The notes beneath the pieces are model-generated. The model was not told where the DNA came from, ran no database searches, and was given only the letters and a program-made list of their open reading frames with translations. 64,000 nt of DNA from Arthrobacter sp. AZCC_0090 (lineage in GTDB: Bacteria; Actinomycetota; Actinomycetes; Actinomycetales; Micrococcaceae): positions 124,001 through 188,000 of the forward strand of contig NZ_JACHEE010000005.1 of assembly GCF_014207375.1 (NCBI RefSeq), given 5' to 3'. Position 1 is the first letter of the stretch. Each line of letters begins with the position of its first letter. The position numbers and the translations under genes were made by a program. Shown here piece after piece: positions 35,831 to 44,882 of the stretch.

Positions 35831-36608
35831 AGGGTTGCGCCGGCTGGGTGGTGGGGGTGATGGAATCCGGTATGAGCACGATTGCCTCGCGACTGCCCGG
35901 GTTGGGGTTGGCGCGAAAACCGCTGGAGATGGTGACCCAACTGTCGGTTTTGTACTCGTTCTGCCAGCCGGGGTGATACACCGGAATGCCAATCGGCTGG
36001 GCATCCACTGCACAACAGGTGACCACAAAGCGGGCCACGAAGAAGACATTGGGATCGGTCTTGTCCGGAGTGATGAACCCGGTCACGGCGGCAGTCTTGT
36101 CGGCAAAAAAGTCCTGCCCGGCACCGGACCGAAGCAGCGATGCCCAGTCCCTCACCGTGAACGCGGAGTAATCGCCCTTGCTTGGCAGGGCGGGCGCTTT
36201 CAGCGTCAGAGCAGACGCAGAACCGTTGAGGTCCCGTTGGGCGACTGTCGCCGTCGTAAGGGTCGACGGCGGCAGGATCAGCAGGGCGACGACGGCGGCG
36301 ATGACCGTTAGCACGCTTCCTAGTGGCCACAGCCAGCCCCACCGGGATCCGCGCTCCCCGGCGTGGTCGTGGTCGTGCTCGCGCTCGTGGTCATGCTCGT
36401 TGGGGGTGGCGGGCGTGGCGGGGTCCAGAGCGAAGGCCGCGAGGGCGAGCACAGCCGCGATCACGGCCATGACGATCGTGAACACGAAATAGCGTGGATG
36501 GATGTACAGGGCGAGCTGGCCTGTCAGTCCCAGCCAGATCGTGGCAATGAGGCCGATCAGGCTAAGAACCACTCCCTGCCAGTGGCCCACGAGCCGCCTA
36601 ATGACCAT
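35820..36608 (-). CDS. TIGR03943/YcgQ-type putative permease partner
   Basis: 262 residues. Two membrane segments lie near the N-terminus (about 10-30 and 37-60), then a His/Asp/Glu-rich cytosolic loop (EHDHEREHDHDHAG), a third segment, and a soluble domain with FVVTCCAVDAQPIGIPVY. This matches the TIGR03943 family, found next to YraQ-type permeases. The His-rich loop hints at a metal cargo; this is inference. Its ATG overlaps the permease end by 11 bp. Confidence 0.83.
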   Translation of the reverse strand: MVIRRLVGHWQGVVLSLIGLIATIWLGLTGQLALYIHPRYFVFTIVMAVIAAVLALAAFALDPATPATPNEHDHEREHDHDHAGERGSRWGWLWPLGSVLTVIAAVVALLILPPSTLTTATVAQRDLNGSASALTLKAPALPSKGDYSAFTVRDWASLLRSGAGQDFFADKTAAVTGFITPDKTDPNVFFVARFVVTCCAVDAQPIGIPVYHPGWQNEYKTDSWVTISSGFRANPNPGSREAIVLIPDSITPTTQPAQPYVY

Positions 36609-37656
36609 AGTTCACCGCCAAGCCGAGCACGGCCGCGCAAAGTGCTACCAGCAGGCTGAGCTGGAGAAGGGTCTTCGCCGTAAACGTGGTGCGCATCAGG
36701 GCAAGCATTTTCACGTCGATCATTGGCCCGAAAACGAGGAAGGCAACAATGCCTCCCGGCATGAAGGTTGCGCCGAAAGACAGGATAAAGAAGGCATCCA
36801 CGTTTGAGCAGATCGCGACGACGAACGCCAGCAGCATCAACGCCAGGACGGACCAGACGGGGTTGCCGCCCAGTGTGACCAGAACTTCGCGGGAAACTGC
36901 AACCTGGATCAGTCCAGCCATGCCCGCGCCGATAAACAAGGCCGGCATCATGGCGCGCGTCTCCTGCGAGAACATCTGCACGCTGCGCCTCACCCTCCCG
37001 GCAGGGCCGCCGTGGCGGTCTGCCAGGGTACAGGTTTCCTGGAAACCGGCGGTCAGGAGGTCCTGGGGCCTCGGATGCCGGCTGTAGATCCAACCGACAA
37101 GGTTTGCGATGAAGAAGCCGCCAAGGACGCGGGAGACCAGGATGCCGTTGTCCCAGCCGAAGGCCTGCGCGGTGGTGACGATGGTTACGGGGTTAAGGAT
37201 GGGAGCCGCGAACAGGAACGTCATCGACTCCGCAACTGTGAGGCCCTTGACCACCAATCCCCGGGCCAGTGGAACATTCCCGCACTCGCAGACCGGCAGC
37301 AGCATCCCCAGGAGTGAGAGCACCAGGCGCCGCAGCACCGGGCTCCGGGGCAACCGACGGAGCAGCATGCCCTCCGGCAGCCAGACTTGGACTGCGATCG
37401 AGAGGACAATCCCGAGGAAGACGAACGGCAGGGACTCGACAGCCACGCTGATCGACAACGTGGCGAAGTCGCGAGCGGCGTCGGGAAGTCCGAAGGTCGC
37501 TGACGCGGGCGGGGCCAGCACCCGTACGACCGTGAACAGTGCAACGATGGCGAGGCCAACGGCGAGCCCTGCGGCAGACTTCGATACGGAAGCGCGGGCC
37601 CGGCTTCTGTGCTCGTGCGTCGGCAGATCGCGTTTGTCGATTGCGGGCAGCGTCAC
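36598..37656 (-). CDS. YraQ/DUF318-type permease
   Basis: 352 residues from a GTG at 37656 with AAGGAG in front; the frame extends 11 codons upstream. About eight membrane segments and the family motif PVCECGNVPLARGLV near residue 130, with LFAAPILNPVTIV and a second half-repeat ICSNVDAFFILSF. Such permeases occur with TIGR03943 partners and are linked to metal or metalloid handling, without a settled substrate. The motif Cys residues are present. Confidence 0.85.
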   Translation of the reverse strand: MTLPAIDKRDLPTHEHRSRARASVSKSAAGLAVGLAIVALFTVVRVLAPPASATFGLPDAARDFATLSISVAVESLPFVFLGIVLSIAVQVWLPEGMLLRRLPRSPVLRRLVLSLLGMLLPVCECGNVPLARGLVVKGLTVAESMTFLFAAPILNPVTIVTTAQAFGWDNGILVSRVLGGFFIANLVGWIYSRHPRPQDLLTAGFQETCTLADRHGGPAGRVRRSVQMFSQETRAMMPALFIGAGMAGLIQVAVSREVLVTLGGNPVWSVLALMLLAFVVAICSNVDAFFILSFGATFMPGGIVAFLVFGPMIDVKMLALMRTTFTAKTLLQLSLLVALCAAVLGLAVNYGH

Positions 37657-37827
37657 GGGCACTCCTTCCTCCCCGACCCGGCCAGGCACGCCTGACTGTA
37701 AGGCTGAGAAAACGACGGTGACTAGTTACATCAGAAGTTCTACCTAACCGGGCCTCGGATGGAACGAGTATTGACCACTCGTCTCTGGCAGCAGCCTCGC
37801 AGGTACGCCAGGCGTACCCTGAGGCTA

Positions 37828-38107
37828 TGGATGCCGAAGTCCTGAATCTCAGGCTCAGCACGGGCATCACGGTGCCGTGTCTCGTCCGCGGCGACGCCGG
37901 CGCGAAGCCCCTGTTGCTGTTGCATGCATAGGGTGAATCCCGTCGAAGCTTTGACCGTCTTGTACCCCGGCTGACCGACCTCAGGGTTTACGCTCCCGAC
38001 CTCCGCGGACAGGGCGATGCGGACAAACCAGAGGATGGCTATTCGCTCGTAGGACAGGCCGAGGACGCCGCGGCCATTTTGGACGCCCTCTATGTGGGCA
38101 GGGCATT
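37828..38107 (+). pseudogene. Alpha/beta-hydrolase fragment with internal stop and lost 3' end
   Basis: The frame from the ATG at 37828 reads VPCLVRGDAGAKPLLLLHA, then a TAG (37928-37930) where the family has Trp (HAWGES), then RRSFDRLVPRLTDLRVYAPDLRGQGDADKPEDGY...AILDALYVGRAFVL. Just before the nucleophile elbow the similarity stops, at about 38107, and foreign sequence begins. One nonsense change plus truncation. Confidence 0.75.
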
Positions 38108-38240
38108 CGTCCTTGAAATACGGACCCCATTTTGAAGGTCTATCCAGGTGTGTGGCACTTGGTCTTGTCGGAGTGTCCGGGCCTGGTGGCGGAGGATGCG
38201 ACCGCGTTCCTTGGTTCTCTCGGCTAAGCCCTCAACTTTT

Positions 38241-38320
38241 GACCACTTTTGGCCCGCGCTGTCGTCAAAAGTCCCCGTATTTCCAACGATTTCGAGGCGC
38301 CGCCAGGGCCAAAAGTGGTC
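38241..38320. repeat. 15-bp inverted repeat, 50-bp spacer
   Basis: GACCACTTTTGGCCC at 38241-38255 is the exact reverse complement of 38306-38320. It could be the ends of a short non-autonomous element or a large hairpin. It lies in the 250-bp stretch between the broken hydrolase and the acyltransferase, where no intact gene is seen. 38120-38235 reads on the minus strand like a basic IS-derived tail, unassigned. Confidence 0.7.
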
Positions 38321-38358
38321 GGAATTAGACGTGGGTGCGGATCCAGAGGACCTAAGGC

Positions 38359-39621
38359 TCAACGCGGCCGCGGTACCAGAGCGCGCAACCTTTGCCTGGC
38401 CGGCTCCTCGACATACTTGAACAGAACATGGGTGGCCAGGGCAATGCCGGCCAGGCACCCCGCGGCGAGCAGGTTCGTCGCCAGCGGACCAGCCCCATGC
38501 GGCCAGTTCAGCCAGTAGAAGAGGTAGATGAAGAACATGTGCACCAGGTACAGGCTGTAGGAGCTGCGCCCGCCATACTGCAGCCAGCGCGCGGACAGCG
38601 CCGAGCGGAGCCAGCCGCGGGTCAGCCCCAGCAGGGCGACCAGCAGCGGGAAGGCCAGCACGGCCAGCCGCCCCGGGCCCGGTTTTCCGGCCGCGGCCAG
38701 GAAGATGACGACGGCGGCCCCGGCCAGTACCGCACCTGGGCCCGCCAGCGCGGGATTGAAGTTCATTCGGTCCGCGTTCCGGACGGCGATGCAAGCGAAG
38801 GCGCCGGCGATGAAGCAACAGGCGATCCGCAGCAGCCACTCATACGGCTGATGCTCACTGCCGGCGATTGGCAGGTTCTGACCCCACGCGGCCGTCGGCA
38901 GGAGGACCAGGACTGAGGCGGCAAGTGCGGCCAGCGGATGCAGCCCGCGCAGCCGAAACAGGACGAGTGCCAGCAATGGAAACGTCAGATAGGCCAGCCA
39001 TTCGGCGCTGACTGTCCAACCCGGCCCGAACCAGCTGGCGCCGTCGGTACCCGCTTGGAACCAGAGATGAATCATCAGCAACTGTTTGGCCAGCCCCCAC
39101 GGCGACAGATCCGGAGCCTGGGTCTGTAGCGACCAGGTCGCCACGGATTGCTCTTCGGTTCCGTACGCGAACCACAGGCCCAGGACGCCCACCACCAGTG
39201 CGAACGCCGGCCACATCCGGGCGAATCGGGCCCAGACAAAGTCCCTGGCCGCACGCCAGCGGAACCGCGGGCCGAGCCGGTCCAGGTAGGTGTAGGTGAT
39301 GATGAAACCGCTGAGTACAAAAAACACGTCCACGCCCAGGTCGCCATTGGCCATGACCGGGCCGAACAGCTCATAGACAGGGGACAGGAAAGTCTGCCGC
39401 ATGGCCTGAAGGTGGAAGAGCACCACCCAAAGCGCCGCGACGAAACGCAACGCGGTCAAGGTCCCGAGGTCAGGGCGGGGCTGCTGTGAATTGCTATCCG
39501 GCCGGCGATTCTCCACCCCGGAATGGTGTGGCCGCGCGCTGTCCGGGGCAAGTTTCCCAGGGGTCGGATTCGCGGTGGTGACACGATGCGGAGGCGAGAT
39601 GACTGAGAACATCCAATTCAC
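38359..39621 (-). CDS. OafA/YrhL-type membrane acyltransferase
   Basis: 420 residues from a GTG (an ATG three codons on is an alternative). Acyltransferase-3 pattern: LTALRFVAALWVVLFH near residue 55 with the conserved RF/H residues, then LGVDVFFVLSGFIITY and ten or so membrane segments, ending in a basic tail. Such enzymes O-acetylate surface polysaccharides or antibiotics. No glycan cluster is next to it, so the acceptor is unknown. No fused SGNH domain. Confidence 0.9.
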   Translation of the reverse strand: MNWMFSVISPPHRVTTANPTPGKLAPDSARPHHSGVENRRPDSNSQQPRPDLGTLTALRFVAALWVVLFHLQAMRQTFLSPVYELFGPVMANGDLGVDVFFVLSGFIITYTYLDRLGPRFRWRAARDFVWARFARMWPAFALVVGVLGLWFAYGTEEQSVATWSLQTQAPDLSPWGLAKQLLMIHLWFQAGTDGASWFGPGWTVSAEWLAYLTFPLLALVLFRLRGLHPLAALAASVLVLLPTAAWGQNLPIAGSEHQPYEWLLRIACCFIAGAFACIAVRNADRMNFNPALAGPGAVLAGAAVVIFLAAAGKPGPGRLAVLAFPLLVALLGLTRGWLRSALSARWLQYGGRSSYSLYLVHMFFIYLFYWLNWPHGAGPLATNLLAAGCLAGIALATHVLFKYVEEPARQRLRALVPRPR

Positions 39622-39724
39622 CGTACCCGAAGCGCCTGACCGGAGTCTGGGAGAGGGCGGCGCCGGTGCCGGACCCGCCCCATGTGGCCGTTACGGGCTG
39701 ACTCTGCCGCCCACCATTCGGCAG

Positions 39725-39758
39725 CGCCCGACGGCGGACCGTCCCGCCGTCGTCGGGC
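39725..39758 (-). terminator. Hairpin 3' of the MFS gene
   Basis: GCCCGACGGCGG (from 39726) pairs imperfectly with CCGCCGTCGTCGGGC (39744-39758), directly after the MFS stop. GC-rich, with no long T-run. Confidence 0.5.
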
Positions 39759-40988
39759 TCAGTAGTTCCTGCGGTGCTTGAGTTTGGGGAGCGCGACGGC
39801 GAACACGGCCGCGGCGGCTATGCCCAGAACTCCGGTGGCCCAGACCCCCGCGGCGAGGGATACCGCGGCTGTGAGGGCCGAGAGCAGGACCGGGCCGCCG
39901 GTGGAACCTGCGTCGGAAATGAACCTCCACAAGCCAAGGAATTGGCCGCGGCCCTTGTCCGGCGAAAAGTCGGCGCCGAGGGTCATGATGAGTCCCGAGC
40001 TGATGCCGTTGCCGAAGCCGATCAGGAGGGAGGCCAGCAGCAATCCCACAAACTCGGCCGACAAGGGCATCAGGAACAACGCCGTGCCCATGATGAGGGT
40101 GGACGGCACAGCGACCCACATGCGCCCTTTACGGTCCATGAGTTTGCCGGCCGGGTAGAACACGAGCATGTCGATCGCGCCGGAGAGGCCATAGATGAGC
40201 GAAGCGTGTGTTGCGTCCAGTCCTAGGTGGTCCGCCCACAGAGGGATGACCACTTGGCGTGAAGCCCGGAGCGCGCTGAGCAGGAGGATCCCTGTGCCAA
40301 TCGTCAGGAACACGCCCGCGTGGGAAACCGCAACACCTCGGAGGGTGGGCTCGGGTCCCTTGGGTCCGCCGTCGGCGTCGTCCGGCACCACCAGATCGGG
40401 GATCGTGAGGGACAGCACCGCCGCGGCCGTCATGCCCACAACGCCAACCCAGTACGCACCGCTGATGCCTGCGAATTGCATCACGGCCGCGCCGACGAAG
40501 GGACCGATGAACACGCCGATCCGGGTGACGCCGCCCAGCGTGGAGAGGGCGCGCGCCCGGAAAACGACCGGGACGGCCTCGGTGAGGTACTTCTGGCGGG
40601 CCAGGTTGAAGACGCTGGTGGACATCCCGACCACGGTCATCGCCGCGGCGAGAAGCCAGATGCCATTGTGCGCAAGGAGAGGCGCGAACCCCGCGGCCAG
40701 CAAGGCCAGGGCTCCGGCAGCGCCCGCGCTCACGATAGCCCATCGTTCGCCGAACTTGATGGTGATAAGCGACGCCGGCAGGTTGAAGAGCCACGATCCC
40801 AGCCCGATCAACGTGGCCACCAACGCGGAAACGGCCACGGTAGCGCCAAGGTCCCGGGCGGACAATACGACCACCGGAAGCACCGCGCCTTCACCAATAC
40901 AGAACAGCAGAGCGGGCCCAAAGGCGGGCAAGGCAATGCTGCGGAGGTTGAAGGGCTGGACGGTGCGGGTTGTTGTCATCCCTTTCAT
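39759..40988 (-). CDS. MFS transporter, probable drug/metabolite exporter
   Basis: 409 residues from the ATG at 40988 (a second ATG lies three codons in); the frame runs another 110 codons upstream through a repeat-rich gap and is not used. Twelve likely membrane segments, with GSWLFNLPASLITIKFGERW and PAGKLMDRKGRMW in the loops where MFS motif A lies. No binding partner or regulator is adjacent, so the substrate is unknown. Confidence 0.86.
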   Translation of the reverse strand: MKGMTTTRTVQPFNLRSIALPAFGPALLFCIGEGAVLPVVVLSARDLGATVAVSALVATLIGLGSWLFNLPASLITIKFGERWAIVSAGAAGALALLAAGFAPLLAHNGIWLLAAAMTVVGMSTSVFNLARQKYLTEAVPVVFRARALSTLGGVTRIGVFIGPFVGAAVMQFAGISGAYWVGVVGMTAAAVLSLTIPDLVVPDDADGGPKGPEPTLRGVAVSHAGVFLTIGTGILLLSALRASRQVVIPLWADHLGLDATHASLIYGLSGAIDMLVFYPAGKLMDRKGRMWVAVPSTLIMGTALFLMPLSAEFVGLLLASLLIGFGNGISSGLIMTLGADFSPDKGRGQFLGLWRFISDAGSTGGPVLLSALTAAVSLAAGVWATGVLGIAAAAVFAVALPKLKHRRNY

Positions 40989-41028
40989 CCTAGGGCGACG
41001 GCGCACCCGCCCTGGACTTCCGCGTGCG

Positions 41029-41116
41029 AACGCAGGTGCGACGCGCGACGCGCCGCGCGCCAACGCAGGTGCGACGCGCGAATTACCTTCCGTACCTGGA
41101 ATTCCGGCTGCGCAGG
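41029..41116. repeat. 20-bp direct repeat and fragment of the GAATTC-centred element
   Basis: AACGCAGGTGCGACGCGCGA occurs at 41029-41048 and again at 41062-41081. CTGGAATTCCGGCTGCGCAGG follows near 41094, a diverged half of the element at 24835. The 280-bp gap between the MFS and nuclease-like genes (40989-41268) holds no other clear feature. Confidence 0.7.
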
Positions 41117-41268
41117 GATTTTGGCGCGTCGCGGGGAATTCGGCGCAGCGGAGGACGAACAGCGCAGCGCGGCGCGCGTCATGAGGCAGACCGCGGACGA
41201 CGCCGGGGCACCCCTGCCGTTGCCAGCTTCCGTTCGAACACGCCGGGCGCCATAAGTTCCGCCCACAC

Positions 41269-42132
41269 TCACCGGACGACGCCGCACCCCGTGGCACGGA
41301 TCCGGTCCTCACGCAGCTTCTCGTCAATGACGGCTTGAGCGGCAGTCCGTCCCTTCAGGAATTCCGGCTTCAGGTACTTATCGATGCCATCGAACTCCCC
41401 TGCCACCCGCACACCCTTCCAATAGAAGTCCGAATACCCTACGCGGCCTGCTTCGTCGCGGAATTCTCGTTGAAGAACGGGAGCCTCGAATCCGGCGGCA
41501 TGCATTAAAGCGCGGCTGTAGGATTCCCCTGCCGATCCGGACAAGGGATCCGCGAAATCGACGGCAACTTGGATTCTCCGGATGGCCGCTGCCGTGTAAA
41601 TTCCATCCACTCCGGCCAGGAGCGTCTCCTTAGAAATGGCGGGCAGCCCCCGTTTCCGGTCGGCTTTGAGCACGTGGTCCAGAGGGGCGATGGATTCGAC
41701 AAACGGGGTGAACGCGGCCAAATCCAGTACCGTGCGCACCCTGCCCGTCACCAAGAGTCCCTCGCGGCGATGCACGGTGAGGCTAGCGGGGTCCGCGTAG
41801 TGGCGGGATATCCCGGCCCGTGAGCGGCCGCCGTCGTTCTTCAGGGTGACGGCTTGCACCGGATGATGCACGCCTATGGTGGGGATCCCCCATACAGACG
41901 CTGCCGAGTGCCTGGCGAATATGGTCCGCGCGCTGGAGGTTTCGGCCGCAGCGCTGACCCGGACACGGTATTGTTCCCACGGTTTCAGCGCGGTCCACGC
42001 GGCGCCGTCGACGTACACTCCCTGACGGACACGGTGCAGGTTACCGGCCCTGGCCCGCCGGGCGAGTTCCTTGAGAGTCGTTCCGTGGTAGACGTGATCC
42101 CGGCTGAGGATCAATCGAGGCAAATCGGTCAT
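41269..42132 (-). CDS. AbiEi-antitoxin/DUF559-like protein with nuclease-type C-terminus
   Basis: 287 residues from the ATG at 42132. The N-terminus resembles a winged helix (LKELARRARAGNLHRVRQGVYV), the middle has the usual RTVLDLAAF motif, and the C-terminal part carries an E...D...EFDGIDKY arrangement, as in restriction/Vsr-like nuclease folds. Such proteins are common, often orphaned, in actinobacteria, and their role is unsettled. No AbiEii toxin partner is next to it. Intact counterpart of the broken gene at 15861-16664. Confidence 0.75.
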   Translation of the reverse strand: MTDLPRLILSRDHVYHGTTLKELARRARAGNLHRVRQGVYVDGAAWTALKPWEQYRVRVSAAAETSSARTIFARHSAASVWGIPTIGVHHPVQAVTLKNDGGRSRAGISRHYADPASLTVHRREGLLVTGRVRTVLDLAAFTPFVESIAPLDHVLKADRKRGLPAISKETLLAGVDGIYTAAAIRRIQVAVDFADPLSGSAGESYSRALMHAAGFEAPVLQREFRDEAGRVGYSDFYWKGVRVAGEFDGIDKYLKPEFLKGRTAAQAVIDEKLREDRIRATGCGVVR

Positions 42133-42330
42133 GCATAAGAAGCTGCCACGTGCACTGCGGCCCGCGACAGCACCGAATTCCTCCATGTGGACAACTCCAG
42201 GGAAATAATCCCGACGCGCCCCATGCCGTCCGACACCGCATTCTCCCTACGACCCCGGAATTCCCTGTGTGTCAGGAATATAGCGCAGCGCAGGCCACCA
42301 ACGGCAGCGCAGGGGCAAGAACCGCAGCGA

Positions 42331-43197
42331 CTACTTCAGGAAGCTCGCGCTGAAGGAGTTCAGGTCTACGTTGATGCCATTCAGGGTGTGCTCGAACTTC
42401 TGCTGGACCCCCACGCGCATCGTCCCGGCAGTGTTCCAGCCGCCGTACTGCACCGGGGCCGGAGCCAGGTAGTTCGCGGTCCAGCTGGCGTAGTTGATGT
42501 TGCTCGTGTCGGTATCCCACAAGGGTACGTCCGAGAACGCCGTGCTGTTGTTCATCAACCCGGGCCACATGCCGCTTCCGCTGTAGATCACGGGCCGCAC
42601 GCCTAGGCTCCGCACGCCGTCCACCATGGCCCGCGTTACCGGGGCCCCGCCGGGCTCGACGTCCAAGGCGAAGAACTGCAGCTGCGATATGTACGGGCCT
42701 GCGGCTTTGATCCCGCCCTCCCAGCACGACGCGTCACGCGTGTAGACCGCGATCTTGAGGCCGGCGTCGAGCGCCATCTTCAGTTGGGCCTGGGTCTGTT
42801 GCCAGGCAGTGCACGTGCCCCAGACGGTTGAGTGCATCACGTAGAGGCGGAAGCCCTCGGCGTAGGCCTGACGGAACCAGGCGGGGTCGGTAATGGCCGC
42901 GGTGGTATCGAGCACCTTCACCGAGCCGTTCGGAGCATCTTGGGGCACGACGACGGCGGGCGCGGGGGCGGCGGCAGGCTGCGGAACGGCGGGAGGTGCT
43001 GGAGCAGTTGCGGGAGCGGGGACCGGGGCCACCTCGGCGGCGGGGGCGGCGTTCGCGATGGGTGCGGGGCCGGCGTCGGGCGCTGGTCCGGCGGAAGGGC
43101 CGGCAATGGGTGCGGGGCCCGTGGCGGCGGCTGAGGCACCGGTCAGTCCGAGGAGAAGTAATGCAGCGAACGCGAAAGCAAGGCTTTTTGGAATCAC
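42331..43197 (-). CDS. Secreted DUF1906/GH25-like hydrolase
   Basis: 288 residues from a GTG at 43197 with AGGAG seven bases upstream; the frame runs 60 codons further upstream without coding character. Signal peptide (SLAFAFAALLLLGLTGASA), then a Pro/Ala-rich linker of about 65 residues, then a TIM-barrel-like domain: VKVLDTTAAITDPAWFRQAYAEGF, FFALDVEPGG (acidic pair) and GVRPVIYSGSGMW. This matches glycoside-hydrolase-25-like DUF1906 proteins, presumed cell-wall active. Substrate inferred only. Confidence 0.82.
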   Translation of the reverse strand: MIPKSLAFAFAALLLLGLTGASAAATGPAPIAGPSAGPAPDAGPAPIANAAPAAEVAPVPAPATAPAPPAVPQPAAAPAPAVVVPQDAPNGSVKVLDTTAAITDPAWFRQAYAEGFRLYVMHSTVWGTCTAWQQTQAQLKMALDAGLKIAVYTRDASCWEGGIKAAGPYISQLQFFALDVEPGGAPVTRAMVDGVRSLGVRPVIYSGSGMWPGLMNNSTAFSDVPLWDTDTSNINYASWTANYLAPAPVQYGGWNTAGTMRVGVQQKFEHTLNGINVDLNSFSASFLK

Positions 43198-43562
43198 AAT
43201 AAGGCTCCTGGGTGCCGGCCACGGGTTCAGAAACGGGCGCAGCAAAGTGTCACAAAGGTCAAGGATGAGGTGCACCATGCCCGGGCCCAGTTCCCGGTCA
43301 TGGCGAGGACGCCCCGCGAAGCGGAAGACGTCCACCGCCAACTTTAGGAAAATCCGGGCAGAAGCGACAATTTGCAATCCACGTAGCAGTCGGGTAGGAA
43401 CCGGCCGGACTCGGGGACAATCCAGGTAGTAAATAGAGTGTTGACCGCGCCACTCAGGGGACTAGCTAAGTAGCCAGCGACGCACATCCTGATCTGCGAC
43501 CCGCTTTCGGTCCAGCGCGCACGAAATTCGCGTAGCGATAGCAAGAAACCGCCGCGAAAACG
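43198..43562. other. Gene-free stretch upstream of the DUF1906-type gene
   Basis: 365 bp with no gene. The part nearest the hydrolase must hold its promoter and leader. I looked for a cyclic-di-AMP (ydaO) riboswitch, often found before actinobacterial wall hydrolases, and did not find a convincing match. Confidence 0.5.
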
Positions 43563-44882
43563 CTACACGTACCCGTCCACGATCGCGGCCGCGATCTCTT
43601 TGTAGGCACGGCGGGTCTCGGGGCGCAGAACATCCAGGGTGACCAGGTCGCCGTCGGCCACTCCCCTGTCGTGCGGAACTGCAATCAACTGGCGGCAGAT
43701 TCCGGAGAGGTGTTCCTCGATGGCGTCTTTGTCCACGCGGGAAGAGACTTCATCCTTGTCCGTGATGACCACGATCGCGTTGCGGGCAAGCTCCTCGTAG
43801 CCGTGGCTCGCAAGCCATTGGAGGGTGCTGCGGGCACGCTTGGCACCGCTGACGGCGTAACCGGCGGCGATGATCAGGTTGTCGGCCGATTGCAGGATGC
43901 CGCTCATCGCATTGTGTGTGACGCCGGTGCCGCAGTCCGTCAGGGCAACGGAGTAGTAGGCGGAGATCAACTGGCGGATCCGCAGGTACTCTTCGGCGGT
44001 CAGTGAATCCGAGACTTCCGGGTCCTGTTCGCCGGCAATCAGGTGCAATCGACCCGCGTGGTGCATGTATCGGGCGAGCGCCGTGAGTGAATCGACGTTC
44101 TCGACGTTCTTAAGCAGGTCCGTGATGGTGCGCGGAGTGGCCTTCTGGTAGATGCCTTCACCCAGGGCGCGCTCCACGAGGTCGCCGGAATCGGGGTTGG
44201 CGTCGATGGCGCAGGGCGGATCGCCGCGGAATTCCGCGAGGGTGAGGCCAACGCCTACCGTGGTGGAGGTCTTCCCGATCCCGCCTTTAAGGCTCAGGAC
44301 GGCAGTGTTGTAGCTGCCCTGGAGTTGGCGGGAAATGCGCCGCGCCAACTCGTCTTCCTCGCGCTGTTTGGCGCTCGGCCCAAGGTTCCAGGCGCCGCCG
44401 GTCAGTTTGTAGAGCATGCCGCGGAAGCCACCGATGGGGCGAGGCTTCTGCTCCTTCACGAAGGAACCAGGCGACGAGATGAAGTCCGAGATCGGAGCGT
44501 TTGCGGCCGCGGCGCGTCCGGCCCGGCCTGCGGTTAGCGCAGGAGCCCCCGACGCCGGTGCTGCCGCCGTCAGGCCCTCAACGCCGGGTTCTTCACGGCT
44601 GGAGTCTTCATTAGCGGAGTCTTCATTAGCGGAGTCTTCACGGACGGGTTCCGCTTCGATGGACGCGTCGGCGGCGGCTGCTGCTTCAGCCCAGGATCTG
44701 CTCTGAAGCGGGGCCGCAGGTGCTGAGGGCGTGTCGGAATCGTTAGGCGTAATGATCGGCATAGTTCCTGTCCAGGCGTCGTCGTCGCCCTCCGCACGGC
44801 GGCGATCGCGGCGTCGGCGAAGTTCCGGCTGCCCTTCGCTTGTTGCGGCGGCGCTCGCTTCGTTATCCACAGAATCCGGCAT
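43563..44882 (-). CDS. ParA/MinD-superfamily ATPase with long disordered N-terminus
   Basis: 439 residues from the ATG at 44882 behind AGGGGAC. The first 180 residues are Ala/Glu/Ser-rich and low in order. They include a tandem 15-bp repeat in the DNA (two copies near 44607-44640) that encodes ANEDS units. The ATPase domain has the deviant Walker A LKGGIGKTSTT, a switch in AIDANPDSGDL, and VALTDCGTGV. Proteins of this shape occur beside type VII secretion systems or as orphan MinD-like regulators. No ParB, ESX or chemotaxis gene is adjacent, so the role is open. Confidence 0.82.
   Translation of the reverse strand: MPDSVDNEASAAATSEGQPELRRRRDRRRAEGDDDAWTGTMPIITPNDSDTPSAPAAPLQSRSWAEAAAAADASIEAEPVREDSANEDSANEDSSREEPGVEGLTAAAPASGAPALTAGRAGRAAAANAPISDFISSPGSFVKEQKPRPIGGFRGMLYKLTGGAWNLGPSAKQREEDELARRISRQLQGSYNTAVLSLKGGIGKTSTTVGVGLTLAEFRGDPPCAIDANPDSGDLVERALGEGIYQKATPRTITDLLKNVENVDSLTALARYMHHAGRLHLIAGEQDPEVSDSLTAEEYLRIRQLISAYYSVALTDCGTGVTHNAMSGILQSADNLIIAAGYAVSGAKRARSTLQWLASHGYEELARNAIVVITDKDEVSSRVDKDAIEEHLSGICRQLIAVPHDRGVADGDLVTLDVLRPETRRAYKEIAAAIVDGYV

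Noticed and set aside
16638..38132. Shared GGACCCCATTT near 16647 and 38122, possibly an IS end
   Set aside because: Too short and not followed by matching sequence; no transposase beside either copy.
41029..41081. CRISPR-like direct repeats
   Set aside because: Only two 20-bp copies 13 bases apart, no further units and no cas genes.
43198..43440. Possible ydaO (cyclic-di-AMP) riboswitch before the DUF1906-type hydrolase
   Set aside because: The expected conserved blocks could not be placed on the minus-strand leader.
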